Positions 27,844 through 36,471 of a DNA stretch of 64,000 bases are shown in pieces. The position numbers and the translations under genes were made by a program. Location of the stretch: assembly GCF_014644315.1 (NCBI RefSeq), contig NZ_BMKL01000001.1, forward strand, positions 1,747,001 to 1,811,000. The letters run 5' to 3'. Under the pieces are notes generated by a model. The model searched no databases. It was not told the origin of the DNA and was given only the letters and a program-made list of their open reading frames with translations. This DNA comes from Tsuneonella deserti. GTDB taxonomy: Bacteria; Pseudomonadota; Alphaproteobacteria; Sphingomonadales; Sphingomonadaceae. The number at the start of each line of letters is the position of its first letter. The first letter of the stretch is position 1.

Positions 27844-28275
27844 ATGATCGGACTGATCCTGGTCACCCACGGCCGACTGGCCGAGGAATTCGTCAGCGCG
27901 ATGGAACACGTCGTCGGCCCGCAGAACGCGGTCGCGACAGTCTGCATCGGACCGAATGACGACATGGAGAAGCGCCGCAAGGAAATCGCCGACGCCATTC
28001 ACCGCGTGGATTCTGGTTCCGGCGCGATTATTCTTACCGACCTGTTCGGCGGCACGCCTTCCAACCTCGCCATTTCGTTGCTCGACGCCGGTCGGGTGGA
28101 GGTAATCGCGGGGATCAATCTGCCGATGCTGATCCGCCTCGCGGGTGCCCGCAAGGCGATGAACGTGACAGATGCTGTCAAGGCGGCGCGCGATGCCGGC
28201 AAGAGTTACATCACCATCGCCAGCGAATTCCTCGGCGCTGGAAACTGCGAGCAAAAAGCCAAGGCCGGCTCGTGA
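27844..28275 (+). CDS. PTS EIIA component, mannose (Man) family
   Basis: A 143-residue EIIA-Man domain. The phospho-accepting histidine is H9 in ILVTHGRLAEEF, and ILTDLFGGTPSNLAISLL and INLPMLIRLAGAR are the family motifs. No EIIB, EIIC or EIID is nearby, so it is likely regulatory and not a transporter, as in other alphaproteobacteria. The 3' end overlaps the HPr gene by four bases (GTGA), so both proteins are probably made together. It would receive phosphate from HPr. Confidence 0.92.
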   Translation: MIGLILVTHGRLAEEFVSAMEHVVGPQNAVATVCIGPNDDMEKRRKEIADAIHRVDSGSGAIILTDLFGGTPSNLAISLLDAGRVEVIAGINLPMLIRLAGARKAMNVTDAVKAARDAGKSYITIASEFLGAGNCEQKAKAGS

Positions 28276-28550
28276 GCGAATTTCGCCGAAGCTGCACGAT
28301 CGTCAACCAGCGCGGACTCCACGCCCGCGCGAGCGCGAAGTTCGTCGGCGCGGTGGCGGCACTGCCGGACGGTTGCAGCGTCCGCGTGGTCAAGGACGGA
28401 AACGAAGCCGGCGGCGGTTCGATCCTTGGCCTGATGATGCTCGGCGCGGCGAAAGGCGATAGCGTCGAGGTGGTCGTCGCCGGAAGCGATGCCGAGGCGG
28501 TCCTCGACCAGCTCTGCGCTTTGATAGATGACGGTTTCGGTGAGGACTGA
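28272..28550 (+). CDS. ptsH: Phosphocarrier protein HPr
   Basis: A 92-residue HPr. The active histidine H17 is in RGLHARASAKFV and the regulatory serine S50, target of HprK, is in GGSILGLMML. The start is GTG 28272, overlapping the EIIA stop. With hprK upstream the cell can phosphorylate this protein on both His and Ser. Enzyme I is not in the window. The chain EI-HPr-EIIA with no permease is thought to sense phosphoenolpyruvate or nitrogen status; that role is taken from related bacteria. Confidence 0.94.
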   Translation: MSEFRRSCTIVNQRGLHARASAKFVGAVAALPDGCSVRVVKDGNEAGGGSILGLMMLGAAKGDSVEVVVAGSDAEAVLDQLCALIDDGFGED

Positions 28551-29379
28551 CGGCAGCTCTCTTGTAGCGGGAGGCCCGGGCCGCAGGGTGATCACCGGCT
28601 TTTCCAACCCAACTGTCAAATCGCTGCGCGCTCTGCGGGAGAAAAAGCACCGGAAAGCGGCTGGCAAATTTCTTGCCGAAGGGCTGCGCCTGCTGACCGA
28701 CGCGAGAGAGAGCGGTTTTCTGCCGGAGACGCTCGTCATGGCAGAGACGCGCGACACCCACCCGTTGCTCGCGGCACTCGAAGCCGACGTTCACGCGGCA
28801 CGGGGCGAGGTTATCGTGACTTCGCCTGACATCCTCTCGAAGATCACCGGCAAAGACAATCCGCAAGCCGTTGCGGGTGTGTTCACCGAGTTCGATACCA
28901 GTCTCGCGAGCATAGACCGCTCGTCATCCCCCGTGTGGCTGGTGGCGCAGGCGCTGAGGGATCCTGGCAATCTGGGCACCATGCTCCGGACCGGTGATGC
29001 CATTGGCGCGGGCGGGCTGATCCTGATCGATGATTGTGCCGACCCTTTCTCCGCCGAGGCAGTCCGCGCCAGCATGGGAGCGATCTTCACACAGAAGGTC
29101 GCCCGCGCTCAGTGGGAGGAATTCCTGCCGTGGCTGCGTGAGGGCACCGGACAGCTGGTCGCAGCCTCGTTGCGCAACGCGGTTCCTTATCGCGGCGCTC
29201 CCTACGCGGCACCGTGCTTCATACTGGTCGGAAATGAATCACGGGGGCTGCCAGAAGAGTATGAGGCAGCATGCGATCTCAAGGTCACGATGCCGATGAA
29301 AGGGCGGGCGGACAGCCTCAATGCGGCAGTTGCCGCGGCCGTCCTGGCCTACGAAGTAATCGCGGCGCTGAGTCCCTGA
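28528..29379 (+). CDS. TrmH/SpoU-family RNA 2'-O-methyltransferase
   Basis: A 283-residue RNA ribose methyltransferase. It has the substrate-binding N-terminal domain (SNPTVKSLRALREKKHRKA, FLAEGLRLL) and the knotted SPOUT domain with DPGNLGTMLRT, ILVGNESRGLP and MPMKGRADSLNAAVAAAV, the three TrmH motifs. The target nucleotide (23S rRNA or tRNA) cannot be fixed. ATG 28528 overlaps the HPr gene by 23 bases; GTG 28540 is an alternative. It is the last gene of the chvI run and its stop abuts the convergent lipoprotein stop (TGATCA). Confidence 0.9.
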   Translation: MTVSVRTDGSSLVAGGPGRRVITGFSNPTVKSLRALREKKHRKAAGKFLAEGLRLLTDARESGFLPETLVMAETRDTHPLLAALEADVHAARGEVIVTSPDILSKITGKDNPQAVAGVFTEFDTSLASIDRSSSPVWLVAQALRDPGNLGTMLRTGDAIGAGGLILIDDCADPFSAEAVRASMGAIFTQKVARAQWEEFLPWLREGTGQLVAASLRNAVPYRGAPYAAPCFILVGNESRGLPEEYEAACDLKVTMPMKGRADSLNAAVAAAVLAYEVIAALSP

Positions 29380-30111
29380 TCAGTCGCCCGCCACGAGGCT
29401 GGTGAAGCTCCACTTGCCGTCCCGGCTCGAGGCGATGAGACGATAATCGAGCAGGCTGCGCAGCTTGTCAGTGGCGATGAAGCCTTCGGTGCCGTCACTC
29501 GTCCGCACTTTCTGGAAAGGCTTGTCCGGTTCCAGACCTGAGACGAGCGTGACGATGTCCCATGACACTTCTTCCGCCTCGCCAGCCTCGGCTAAAGGAT
29601 CGCTGCGCATGGGAACCCTCTCCCCAACGACGAGCATCGCGGATGCCGGATCCACGTTGTCGAAGGGCTCCTCGACATACCACGGAATGCTGAGGCCGCC
29701 CTGCTTGTTGACCCCGCAACCGAGCCTCATGAGCTGGTCGAGTTCCGCCCAGAGGTCACTGTCCTGTGATTCAAGCAAAGCGCGCAATTGGGCCCTGCCC
29801 GAGCCCCCTCCGAAGTCGAGCTTCACGTCGGGTGCGGCGAGTGCCGTCAGCGCGTCGGTGTCTCTTCGCTTGATCGCCGCGGCGAGTTGGCCGCGAAAAT
29901 CCTCGGCACCCGGCAGATCCTGACAATCGTCGCGGGGAGCGTATTTACCGAGCGCGAGCCTGACCGGGCTCGAACCTCCCACCTGGTCCACCACCGTATC
30001 TGCGGCGTTACGGATCTTGTCGGAAGGCGCATTCTCCTGGCTGCATGCGGCAAGTGCCAGGGCGACCACGGCGACCAGTACTCCAGGCGTCCTGCCGGCG
30101 ATCATTCTCAT
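29380..30111 (-). CDS. Lipoprotein with a C-terminal SH3-like region
   Basis: A 243-residue protein whose N-terminus (MRMIAGRTPGVLVAVVALAL then AACS) is a lipoprotein signal peptide. The mature protein starts with a spacer, then a helical region around DDCQDLPGAEDFRGQLAAAI, and near the end GTEGFIATDKLRSLLDYRLI, which resembles the SH3_3 type. I do not recognise a named family. The next gene upstream on the same strand is rmuC, 37 bases away, so both may share a transcript. Probably anchored in an envelope membrane facing the periplasm. Confidence 0.75.
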   Translation of the reverse strand: MRMIAGRTPGVLVAVVALALAACSQENAPSDKIRNAADTVVDQVGGSSPVRLALGKYAPRDDCQDLPGAEDFRGQLAAAIKRRDTDALTALAAPDVKLDFGGGSGRAQLRALLESQDSDLWAELDQLMRLGCGVNKQGGLSIPWYVEEPFDNVDPASAMLVVGERVPMRSDPLAEAGEAEEVSWDIVTLVSGLEPDKPFQKVRTSDGTEGFIATDKLRSLLDYRLIASSRDGKWSFTSLVAGD

Positions 30112-30148
30112 CGCGGCTTGGTAGCGGTCAAATCGCGGAGCTTTCAAC

Positions 30149-31528
30149 CTAATCTTTGGAAAGAGCTTCGGGTTCGGGCCCTTCGACATAGCGCGGCGCC
30201 GCCTCCACCAATGGCACGGCCTCGATCTCGCGCTTGCCGATCTCGATGCCCTTGTCCTTGAGCCGGCGGCCTGCCGAAAGAACGTTGCGCTCAAAGCTGC
30301 CGACGAACTTGTTGTAATTGTTGACCGCTGTTTCCAGCCCGCCACCGACGCGCTTCATATGCTCGGCAGCGACGGCAAGACGATCGTACAACTCGGCGCC
30401 CGCCTTTCCAATTTCCACCGCCTCACGGGCAATGGTATCCTGCCGCCAGACCTGGGCCACGGTCCGCGCTATCGCCACCAGGTTGGTAGGAGTTGCCAGC
30501 AGCACCTTGTTGCGAAATGCAAAGTCCCAAAGCTCGGGGTCATGCTCCAGCGCAGCGGCAACGAAATGTTCGCCGGGGACGAACATCACCACGTAGTCGG
30601 GAGCCTCGTCGAACTGGCTCTGGTAGCTCTTGGCGCCCAACGTCTGCACATGGTTACGCATCGATTTCGCGTGCAGATCGAGGTGACGCCGGCGTTCGTC
30701 GTCGTCTTCGCATTCGAACGCCGCCTGATAGGCGTTGAGCGAGACCTTGGCGTCGATCACCAGTTTCTTCTGGCCTGGCACGTTCACAATCGCATCGGGG
30801 CGCAGGCGCCCCTCATCGGTGTCCATCGAATGTTCGAGATGGAAATCGGTGTGTTCGGCCAGGCCGCACTGTTCCAACACGTTCTGCAACGCGCGCTCGC
30901 CCCAGCGGCCCCGAGCCTTGGGCGCATTGGTGAGCGAATTGCCGAGCCGCTGAGCCTCGCGCCGCACCTGCTCCTGGCCGAGCTTCATGGACTCGATCAG
31001 CCCCGTGAGCTGCCCGAAGGCATCGACCCGCTTCGCCTCCAGACCGGCAACCTGTTCCTCGTAAGCCTTGAGCCGCGATCCCACTGGCTCGAGCAGGGCC
31101 TTGATCTTCTCCTCGCTGGCTTTTTCCGAGTGGCCGAGCCGCTCTGTGGCGGCGGCTAGAAACCTTTCCTGCGCCGCGCCGAGAACCTTTGCGCCGGTGT
31201 TCTCGAATTCCTTGAGCAGGTTCACCCGCGATTCCTCGAGCAGACGTTCCTTTTCCGCAAATCCGGCTTCCCGCGCCTTGAGCGCCACGTTTTCCTCGCG
31301 CGCCGCGTCGAGCGCCGCCGCCAGTGCATCGGCACGCGCTGCCCGCTCGCTCATTGTCGCCAACTCCGGCGCCATGCGGGTCAGCTTCTCACTGAGCGCC
31401 CTGCACTCGCTTTCGCGCTCACCATGCCGGTCGCGCCAGTCCGCTACCGGACGCGAACCAAGCACCCACCCCATCGCGAACCCGACTGCAAGCGCAACGA
31501 TGACCAGAAAAACCGCAAGGATGTCCAT
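30149..31528 (-). CDS. rmuC: DNA recombination protein RmuC
   Basis: A 459-residue RmuC-family protein, thought to be a nuclease-like factor limiting inverted-repeat recombination. It begins with one membrane helix (about residues 3-23), followed by a long coiled coil (about 40-180), then the conserved core: KARGRWGERALQNVLEQCGL, DAIVNVPGQKKLVIDAKVSL, VMFVPGEHFVAAAL and ATPTNLVAIARTVAQVWRQ. The D, K pattern in VIDAKVS fits the PD-(D/E)XK-like fold. Biological role in this lineage is inferred from E. coli. Confidence 0.93.
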   Translation of the reverse strand: MDILAVFLVIVALAVGFAMGWVLGSRPVADWRDRHGERESECRALSEKLTRMAPELATMSERAARADALAAALDAAREENVALKAREAGFAEKERLLEESRVNLLKEFENTGAKVLGAAQERFLAAATERLGHSEKASEEKIKALLEPVGSRLKAYEEQVAGLEAKRVDAFGQLTGLIESMKLGQEQVRREAQRLGNSLTNAPKARGRWGERALQNVLEQCGLAEHTDFHLEHSMDTDEGRLRPDAIVNVPGQKKLVIDAKVSLNAYQAAFECEDDDERRRHLDLHAKSMRNHVQTLGAKSYQSQFDEAPDYVVMFVPGEHFVAAALEHDPELWDFAFRNKVLLATPTNLVAIARTVAQVWRQDTIAREAVEIGKAGAELYDRLAVAAEHMKRVGGGLETAVNNYNKFVGSFERNVLSAGRRLKDKGIEIGKREIEAVPLVEAAPRYVEGPEPEALSKD

Positions 31529-31621
31529 GCCAAGAACATAGACAGAACGGCTTCAGGAGAAAAGCCCGCATCGGAACTATCCCCACCCTTCGCGCGCTGA
31601 CCGAGGGAAGGAGAGCTGCCG

Positions 31622-32062
31622 ATGTCGATCAAGGAAATGATCCGCGAGCATCCCGATGTGGATGGAAACGAGAACGAGGACCTGCTCGAGGCGGTCAAGC
31701 ACGCGATGTACTGTGCGGCGATCTGCAACAGCTGTGCCGATGCCTGCAGCGCTGAAGAGATGGACATGCGCCGGTGCATTCGCCTGTGCGTGGACTGCGC
31801 GGACGTTTGCAGCATGACCTATCGCGTCGCCAGCCGGCGGACGGACGAGAACCGGCAGCTCATTCGCAGTGTGCTCGCTGTCTGCATCGAGGCGTGCCAG
31901 ATTTGTCACGAGGAATGCATGCGGCACGACACCGCGCACTGCCGCCGCTGCGCGGAGATGTGCCTGGAATGCGCCGACGACTGCCGCAAGGCGCTCGCGG
32001 CTCTCAACGACGAAGTGCACGGCGATGGCGAACGCAGCACTTTCGAGCATGGTGCCGCATGA
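31622..32062 (+). CDS. Cytosolic cysteine-rich four-helix protein, copper-storage (Csp3-like) candidate
   Basis: A 146-residue protein with 17 cysteines in a four-helix pattern: MYCAAICNSCADACS, CIRLCVDCADVCS, CIEACQICHEECMRHD and CRRCAEMCLECADDCRK. The CxxxCxxC spacing along helices is that of the Csp/DUF326 proteins, in which cysteines line the inside of a helical bundle and hold many Cu(I) ions. There is no signal peptide, so it would be the cytosolic (Csp3) form. A strong GGAAGGAGA precedes the ATG. It overlaps the next small gene by four bases. Metal identity is inferred from the family; no copper regulator is adjacent. Confidence 0.85.
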   Translation: MSIKEMIREHPDVDGNENEDLLEAVKHAMYCAAICNSCADACSAEEMDMRRCIRLCVDCADVCSMTYRVASRRTDENRQLIRSVLAVCIEACQICHEECMRHDTAHCRRCAEMCLECADDCRKALAALNDEVHGDGERSTFEHGAA

Positions 32063-32301
32063 GCGAGCTGAGCGAAGAGAAGCGCGACGACTTGGACGAC
32101 GACAAGTTCGCCTTTCCCAAGCAGCGCAAGGAGCCGCTCGAGGACGCGAGTCACGTGCGCAACGCGATCGCGCGGTTCAATCAGGTGGAGGATGTCACTG
32201 ATGACGAGCGCGACGCCGCCTGGAAACGCATCAAGGCGGCTGCCAGGAAGTTCGATGTCGAGGTGAACGAGAAAAGCTGGCGCGAGATCGGCAAGGACTG
32301 A
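32059..32301 (+). CDS. Small charged protein (DUF6582-like)
   Basis: An 80-residue, highly charged protein: FAFPKQRKEPLEDASHVRNA, ARFNQVEDVTDDERDAAWKR and a closing EKSWREIGKD. The pattern 'FAFP...RKEPL.DASHVRNAIARF' is widespread in bacteria and, to my knowledge, covered by DUF6582. No catalytic residues or metal ligands are seen. Its ATG overlaps the stop of the Cys-rich gene (ATGA), so the two are translated together, which may suggest a shared task in metal handling; this is only context. It is convergent with def, 24 bases away. Confidence 0.72.
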   Translation: MSELSEEKRDDLDDDKFAFPKQRKEPLEDASHVRNAIARFNQVEDVTDDERDAAWKRIKAAARKFDVEVNEKSWREIGKD

Positions 32302-32325
32302 TCCTGCCGCCAAGCGGCCTGCGGA

Positions 32326-32892
32326 TCAGGCCGCCTTGCGCAGCTTGTCGAGCTTTTTCAACGCCATCTGTCGCTTGAGGCGGCTGAGGTGGTCGATGAA
32401 CAGAATCCCTTCGAGGTGGTCCATCTCGTGCTGGATGCAGGTGGCCATCAGACCCTCCATCACCTCCTCGTGGAAAGCTCCGTCGAGATCTTGCCAGCGG
32501 ACCCTGCAACGCGCCGGACGATCGACGTCGGCGTAGATCTCGGGCACCGACAGGCAGCCTTCCTGGTAGGTCGACAGCTCGTCCGCCGGGTCGAGGATTT
32601 CCGGATTCACGAAAATCCGCGGCTCCTTGAGCGTCGGCTGGTGGTGATGGTGATGGCCGTCGTGATTGCACGCCACCGGCTCTGCATCAGGATCTTCCGG
32701 CTGGAGGTCAATCACCAGCACACGCTTCGGCACCCCGACCTGGATCGCGGCAAGCCCGATGCCGGGAGCGTCGTACATCGTTTCGAACATGTCCGCGACC
32801 AGCGTGCGAAGCTCGTCGTCGAACTCTGTCACGGGTTCGGAAACGACCTTGAGACGGGGGTCGGGGACTTCGAGAATTTCGCGGATGGCCAT
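32326..32892 (-). CDS. def: Peptide deformylase with a polyhistidine insert
   Basis: Removes the formyl group from new proteins. The three catalytic motifs are intact: GIGLAAIQVG (44-53), EGCLSVPE (111-118, ligand C113) and QHEMDHLEG (154-162; ligands H155 and H159, catalytic E156). Between strands, at residues about 67-86, there is an insert containing C75, H77 and a run of five histidines (80-84). Family members usually have a short loop there. The normal length of 188 residues and flanking genes argue against an artefact. The neighbouring gene order, def and recR on one strand and fmt divergent, puts both formyl-handling genes close together. Confidence 0.95.
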   Translation of the reverse strand: MAIREILEVPDPRLKVVSEPVTEFDDELRTLVADMFETMYDAPGIGLAAIQVGVPKRVLVIDLQPEDPDAEPVACNHDGHHHHHQPTLKEPRIFVNPEILDPADELSTYQEGCLSVPEIYADVDRPARCRVRWQDLDGAFHEEVMEGLMATCIQHEMDHLEGILFIDHLSRLKRQMALKKLDKLRKAA

Positions 32893-32965
32893 GGCGGCGA
32901 GATAGTCACACTGTCCCTGAACGGCAAGTGAGTGTCCTGCCGGCAGTGGGCAGGTCTTCTGCGGC

Positions 32966-33562
32966 TCAGCTTACCGGACGCCTGGCGCGCAATGCCTGTG
33001 CCAGCGTACCCTCGTCGAGATAGTCGAGCTCTCCGCCGACCGGCAGGCCATGCGCAAGCTGGGTGATCCGCACCGGCAGCCCTTCGAGCCGCTCCGCGAT
33101 ATAGTGCGCGGTCGTCTGGCCTTCGAGAGTCGCGTTCATCGCCAGGACCACCTCGTCGATCCCGCCCTGGGAGGCCCGGTCGATCAATGAACCAATGGAA
33201 AGATCTTCCGGACGGACCCCGTCGAGCGCGGAAAGACGTCCGCCCAGTACATGGTAGCGTCCGGTGAACAGCTTTGCGCGGTCGAGCGCCCACAGGTCGG
33301 CCACTTCCTCCACCACGCACAGCGAGCGCTGGTCCCGCCGGGGGTCCGCGCAGATGCCGCACGGATTTTGCGTGTCGACGTTGCCGCACGTGTCGCATTC
33401 GACCAGCCTTGCCTGAACTTCGGCAAGGGCCGCGACCAACTGCCGTAGCGCCGTTTCCCGCCGCTTGACGAGCCACAGCACCGCGCGCCGGGCCGAACGC
33501 GGCCCCAGCCCCGGAAGCCGCGCCAGCGCCGAGGCGAGGGTTTCGATCTCTTGCGATGCCAT
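32966..33562 (-). CDS. recR: Recombination protein RecR
   Basis: Works with RecO (and RecF) to load RecA at gaps. The 198-residue protein has the N-terminal helix-hairpin-helix ([20 protein letters not shown]), a four-cysteine zinc finger ([19 protein letters not shown]), and the Toprim domain with LCVVEE and [15 protein letters not shown]. The end [20 protein letters not shown] is standard. ATG 33562 gives normal length; earlier in-frame codons overlap the divergent fmt leader. It is 73 bases upstream of def on the same strand. Confidence 0.95.
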   Translation of the reverse strand: MASQEIETLASALARLPGLGPRSARRAVLWLVKRRETALRQLVAALAEVQARLVECDTCGNVDTQNPCGICADPRRDQRSLCVVEEVADLWALDRAKLFTGRYHVLGGRLSALDGVRPEDLSIGSLIDRASQGGIDEVVLAMNATLEGQTTAHYIAERLEGLPVRITQLAHGLPVGGELDYLDEGTLAQALRARRPVS

Positions 33563-33614
33563 GGGGCGACAGATAGGGCGTGCGCCCGCCTCACGAAAGG
33601 TTTCCGCCACCCTT

Positions 33615-34520
33615 ATGCGCATCGTCTTCATGGGAACGCCGGCGTTCGCGGTGCCGACGCTCGCCGCGCTGCACGAGGCGGGGCATACCATTGTCGCCGT
33701 CTATACCCAGCCGCCCCGCCCCGCCGGCCGCGGCAAGCAGCTGCAGCCCAGCGCCGTCCAGGTGGAAGCGGAAATCCGGCATCTTCCCGTGCGATCGCCC
33801 GCATCGCTCAAGAGTACCGAGTCCCAGGCCGAATTTGCAGCGCTCGGCGCCGATCTTGCCGTGGTCGCCGCATACGGCCTGATCCTGCCCCAACCGATCC
33901 TCGACGCGCCGCGGATGGGGTGCCTCAACGTCCATGCCAGCCTGCTGCCGAAGTGGCGCGGAGCGGCGCCGATCCAGCGCGCAATCATGGCCGGCGATGC
34001 GATGACGGGCATTACGATCATGCGAATGGAAGCCGGTCTGGACACCGGCCCGATGCTCGCCTTTGCCCGCGTCCCGATCGCGGACAAGACCGCTGGCGAG
34101 TTAACCGAAGAACTGGCCGAAATTGGCGCGCAGCTGATGGTGGGCACGCTGATCGACTTGCCCGCGCTCCACGCGCTGGAGCAGAACGATGCAGAGGCAA
34201 CTTATGCGCCCAAGATCGACAAGGCCGAGGCCCGCATCGAGTGGACTGGCGACGCAGAGACAATCGAGCGCAAGGTGCGCGGGCTCGCCCCGTTTCCCGG
34301 CGCCTGGTTCGAGCTTGATGGTGAGCGGATCAAGGTGCTCAAGGCGCAAGTGGTGCCGCGCGAAGGCAAGCCGGGAACGACACTCGACGACCGGCTGACG
34401 ATAGCATGCGGCTTCGCCGCCTTGCGGCCCTTGCGCATCCAGCGAGCCGGAAAGCCGGCGATGGACGTGGAGTCGTTCTTGCGCGGCAAACCGATCCCGT
34501 CCGGGACGCTGATCGGGTGA
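33615..34520 (+). CDS. fmt: Methionyl-tRNA formyltransferase
   Basis: Adds the formyl group to initiator Met-tRNA. The 301-residue protein has [36 protein letters not shown], the catalytic region [20 protein letters not shown] (Asn, His) and [16 protein letters not shown] with the partner Asp, followed by the C-terminal OB-fold. Gene order fmt-truA is standard, and truA overlaps its stop by GTGA. It is divergent from recR. No unusual features except a weak ribosome binding site. Confidence 0.96.
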   Translation: MRIVFMGTPAFAVPTLAALHEAGHTIVAVYTQPPRPAGRGKQLQPSAVQVEAEIRHLPVRSPASLKSTESQAEFAALGADLAVVAAYGLILPQPILDAPRMGCLNVHASLLPKWRGAAPIQRAIMAGDAMTGITIMRMEAGLDTGPMLAFARVPIADKTAGELTEELAEIGAQLMVGTLIDLPALHALEQNDAEATYAPKIDKAEARIEWTGDAETIERKVRGLAPFPGAWFELDGERIKVLKAQVVPREGKPGTTLDDRLTIACGFAALRPLRIQRAGKPAMDVESFLRGKPIPSGTLIG

Positions 34521-35281
34521 CCCGCTTCGCCCTCATGCTGGAATTCGATGGCACGCAGTTCGCCGGGCTCCAGCGTCAGGCAACGGCCCCTTCAATCCAG
34601 GCGGCGGTCGAAGAGGCGGCCTTTGCCGTTACCGGTGAGCGGCCGACCTTGCATGCCGCAGGGCGCACCGATGCCGGGGTGCACGCGCTGGCGATGATCG
34701 CGCACCTGGATATACAGAAGAACATCGACGCCTTCCGTCTGATGGAGGCGCTCAACGCGCACTTGCGGCCACAGCCGATCGCAGTGCTGGATTGCCGGGT
34801 GGTGAGCGGGGACTGGCATGCCCGCTTCAGCTGCGTCGGGCGCGCGTACGAGTACCGGATCGCGAACCGCCGCGCCCCTCTCACACTGGACCGCGAGCGC
34901 GCCTGGCTCGTGCCTCAGCCGCTGGACGAGACCGCGATGCATGAGGCCGCCCAGGCATTGGTGGGCCGGCACGACTTTACCACTTTTCGCTCGGTCCAGT
35001 GCCAGTCGGCCAGCCCCGTCAAGACGCTCGACTGCATTTCGGTGAGGCGCTATGGTGCCCATGTGATCGTGGAAACCGCAGCACGCAGCTTCCTCCATCA
35101 CCAGGTCCGCAGCATGGTTGGCTGTCTTGCGTTGGTGGGCATGGGTCGCTGGCCGGTCGGGCGGGTGGCCGCCGCCCTGGAAGCACGCGACCGGCAGGCC
35201 TTGGGCCACAACGCCCCTGCTCACGGCCTCTATTTCGTCCGCGCGGTTTATCCCGACGAACCGTTTCCCCCTGCAACCTAG
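34517..35281 (+). CDS. truA: tRNA pseudouridine synthase A
   Basis: Makes pseudouridine at positions 38-40 of tRNA anticodon arms. The 254-residue enzyme has [14 protein letters not shown], the catalytic aspartate in [46 protein letters not shown] and [17 protein letters not shown]. The start is GTG 34517, overlapping the fmt TGA. The usual genes follow in other alphaproteobacteria (dapE), but here a medium-chain dehydrogenase gene follows 61 bases on. Confidence 0.95.
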   Translation: MTRFALMLEFDGTQFAGLQRQATAPSIQAAVEEAAFAVTGERPTLHAAGRTDAGVHALAMIAHLDIQKNIDAFRLMEALNAHLRPQPIAVLDCRVVSGDWHARFSCVGRAYEYRIANRRAPLTLDRERAWLVPQPLDETAMHEAAQALVGRHDFTTFRSVQCQSASPVKTLDCISVRRYGAHVIVETAARSFLHHQVRSMVGCLALVGMGRWPVGRVAAALEARDRQALGHNAPAHGLYFVRAVYPDEPFPPAT

Positions 35282-35342
35282 ATTTCTCCCGCTCCCCGGC
35301 GTAGCGAAGCGCCACACAGAGCAACGGGAAAGGATCCAATCG

Positions 35343-36455
35343 ATGCCCACCACCGGCAAGCAGCTTTTCACCACCCTCTCCGCCGACGGCAAGCTCACGG
35401 TCGAGGTCGCTGAAAGCCAGTTCCCCGATCCCACCGGCAACCAGGTCCTCGTCAAGATGGAGGCCGCGCCGATCAATCCTTCCGACCTGGCGCTTCTCCT
35501 GGGGCAGGCCGATGTCGAGAATGGCGAGTATTCCGCCGGCAAGCTGGTCGCGACGATGCCCGAACCGTTTCATTCAGCGATGAAGGGCCGCCATGACCAG
35601 CGCCTCCCAGTCGGCAACGAAGGTGCCGGCACTGTAGTCGCGGCCGGCGACAGCGAGATGGCTCAGGCGCTCATGGGCCAGCGCGTCGCTTGCGTCCCGG
35701 GCCACGCCTATTCGCAGTATGCCATCGCAGACGCCGCAATGTGCCTGCCGCTGGGCGAAGTTTCGTCCGAGGACGGCGCGAGCGCCTTCGTCAACCCGAT
35801 GACCGCCCTCGGCTTCGTCGAAAATGCCAAGATGGACGGGCAGAAGGCAATCATCCACGCCGCCGCCGCATCGAACCTTGGCCAGATGCTGGTAAAGATC
35901 TGCCAGGAGGACGGGATCGAACTCGTCAATATCGTCCGCAAGGCCGAGCAGGAGCAGATCCTGCGTGACCTCGGCGCGAAGTGGGTGGTGAATTCTTCCG
36001 CGCCCGATTTCATGGCCAAGCTGATGGAAGCGATCGACGCGACCGACGCCTACTACGGTTTCGATCCGATTGGCGGGGGAACGACGGTCGACTCGTGTTT
36101 CAAGGCGATGGAGCGCGTCGCGGTCGGCAAGATGAAGGACTACAATCGCTACGGCTCGAACCAGCCGAAGCGGATGTTCATCTATGGCCGGCTCGACACC
36201 GGTCCGACCATCCTGACGCCGAGCTACGGGTTCGGCTGGACGCTGTCGGGCTGGCTGCTCACCCCGTTCCTCGCGCAGGCGGGAATGGAGACGATGCAGC
36301 GGATGCGCAGCCGAGTCCGCGAGGGCCTGACGTCAACGTTCGCCAGCCATTACAAGAAGAAAGTCACCCTCGAGCAGATGCTCGAGAAGGACGCGGCATG
36401 CGACTATCGTCTGATGAAGACGGGCGAAAAGTACCTCGTCACGCCTTGGGGCTGA
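35343..36455 (+). CDS. Zinc-type alcohol dehydrogenase/quinone oxidoreductase-like protein (MDR superfamily)
   Basis: A 370-residue medium-chain oxidoreductase. The N-terminal GroES-like domain has VLVKMEAAPINPSDLALLLG and LPVGNEGAGTVVAAGDSEMA, and the C-terminal Rossmann domain has AIIHAAAASNLGQMLVKICQ and a FDPIGGGTTVDSCF segment. The usual catalytic zinc ligands are not obvious, so it may be of the zinc-free quinone-reductase type. An MDR of this length without metal ligands could act on quinones, enoyl or aldehyde substrates; none can be fixed. A usable GGAAAGGA lies nine bases upstream of the ATG. Confidence 0.85.
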   Translation: MPTTGKQLFTTLSADGKLTVEVAESQFPDPTGNQVLVKMEAAPINPSDLALLLGQADVENGEYSAGKLVATMPEPFHSAMKGRHDQRLPVGNEGAGTVVAAGDSEMAQALMGQRVACVPGHAYSQYAIADAAMCLPLGEVSSEDGASAFVNPMTALGFVENAKMDGQKAIIHAAAASNLGQMLVKICQEDGIELVNIVRKAEQEQILRDLGAKWVVNSSAPDFMAKLMEAIDATDAYYGFDPIGGGTTVDSCFKAMERVAVGKMKDYNRYGSNQPKRMFIYGRLDTGPTILTPSYGFGWTLSGWLLTPFLAQAGMETMQRMRSRVREGLTSTFASHYKKKVTLEQMLEKDAACDYRLMKTGEKYLVTPWG

Positions 36456-36471
36456 ACTTGGGCGCGACGAC

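Noticed and set aside
32641..32664. Engineered His tag or vector contamination
   Set aside because: The run lies inside the def gene between conserved motifs and is flanked by native sequence on both sides.
34104..34112. TTAACC as a second CtrA site
   Set aside because: It lies inside fmt coding sequence with no matching half-site at seven bases.
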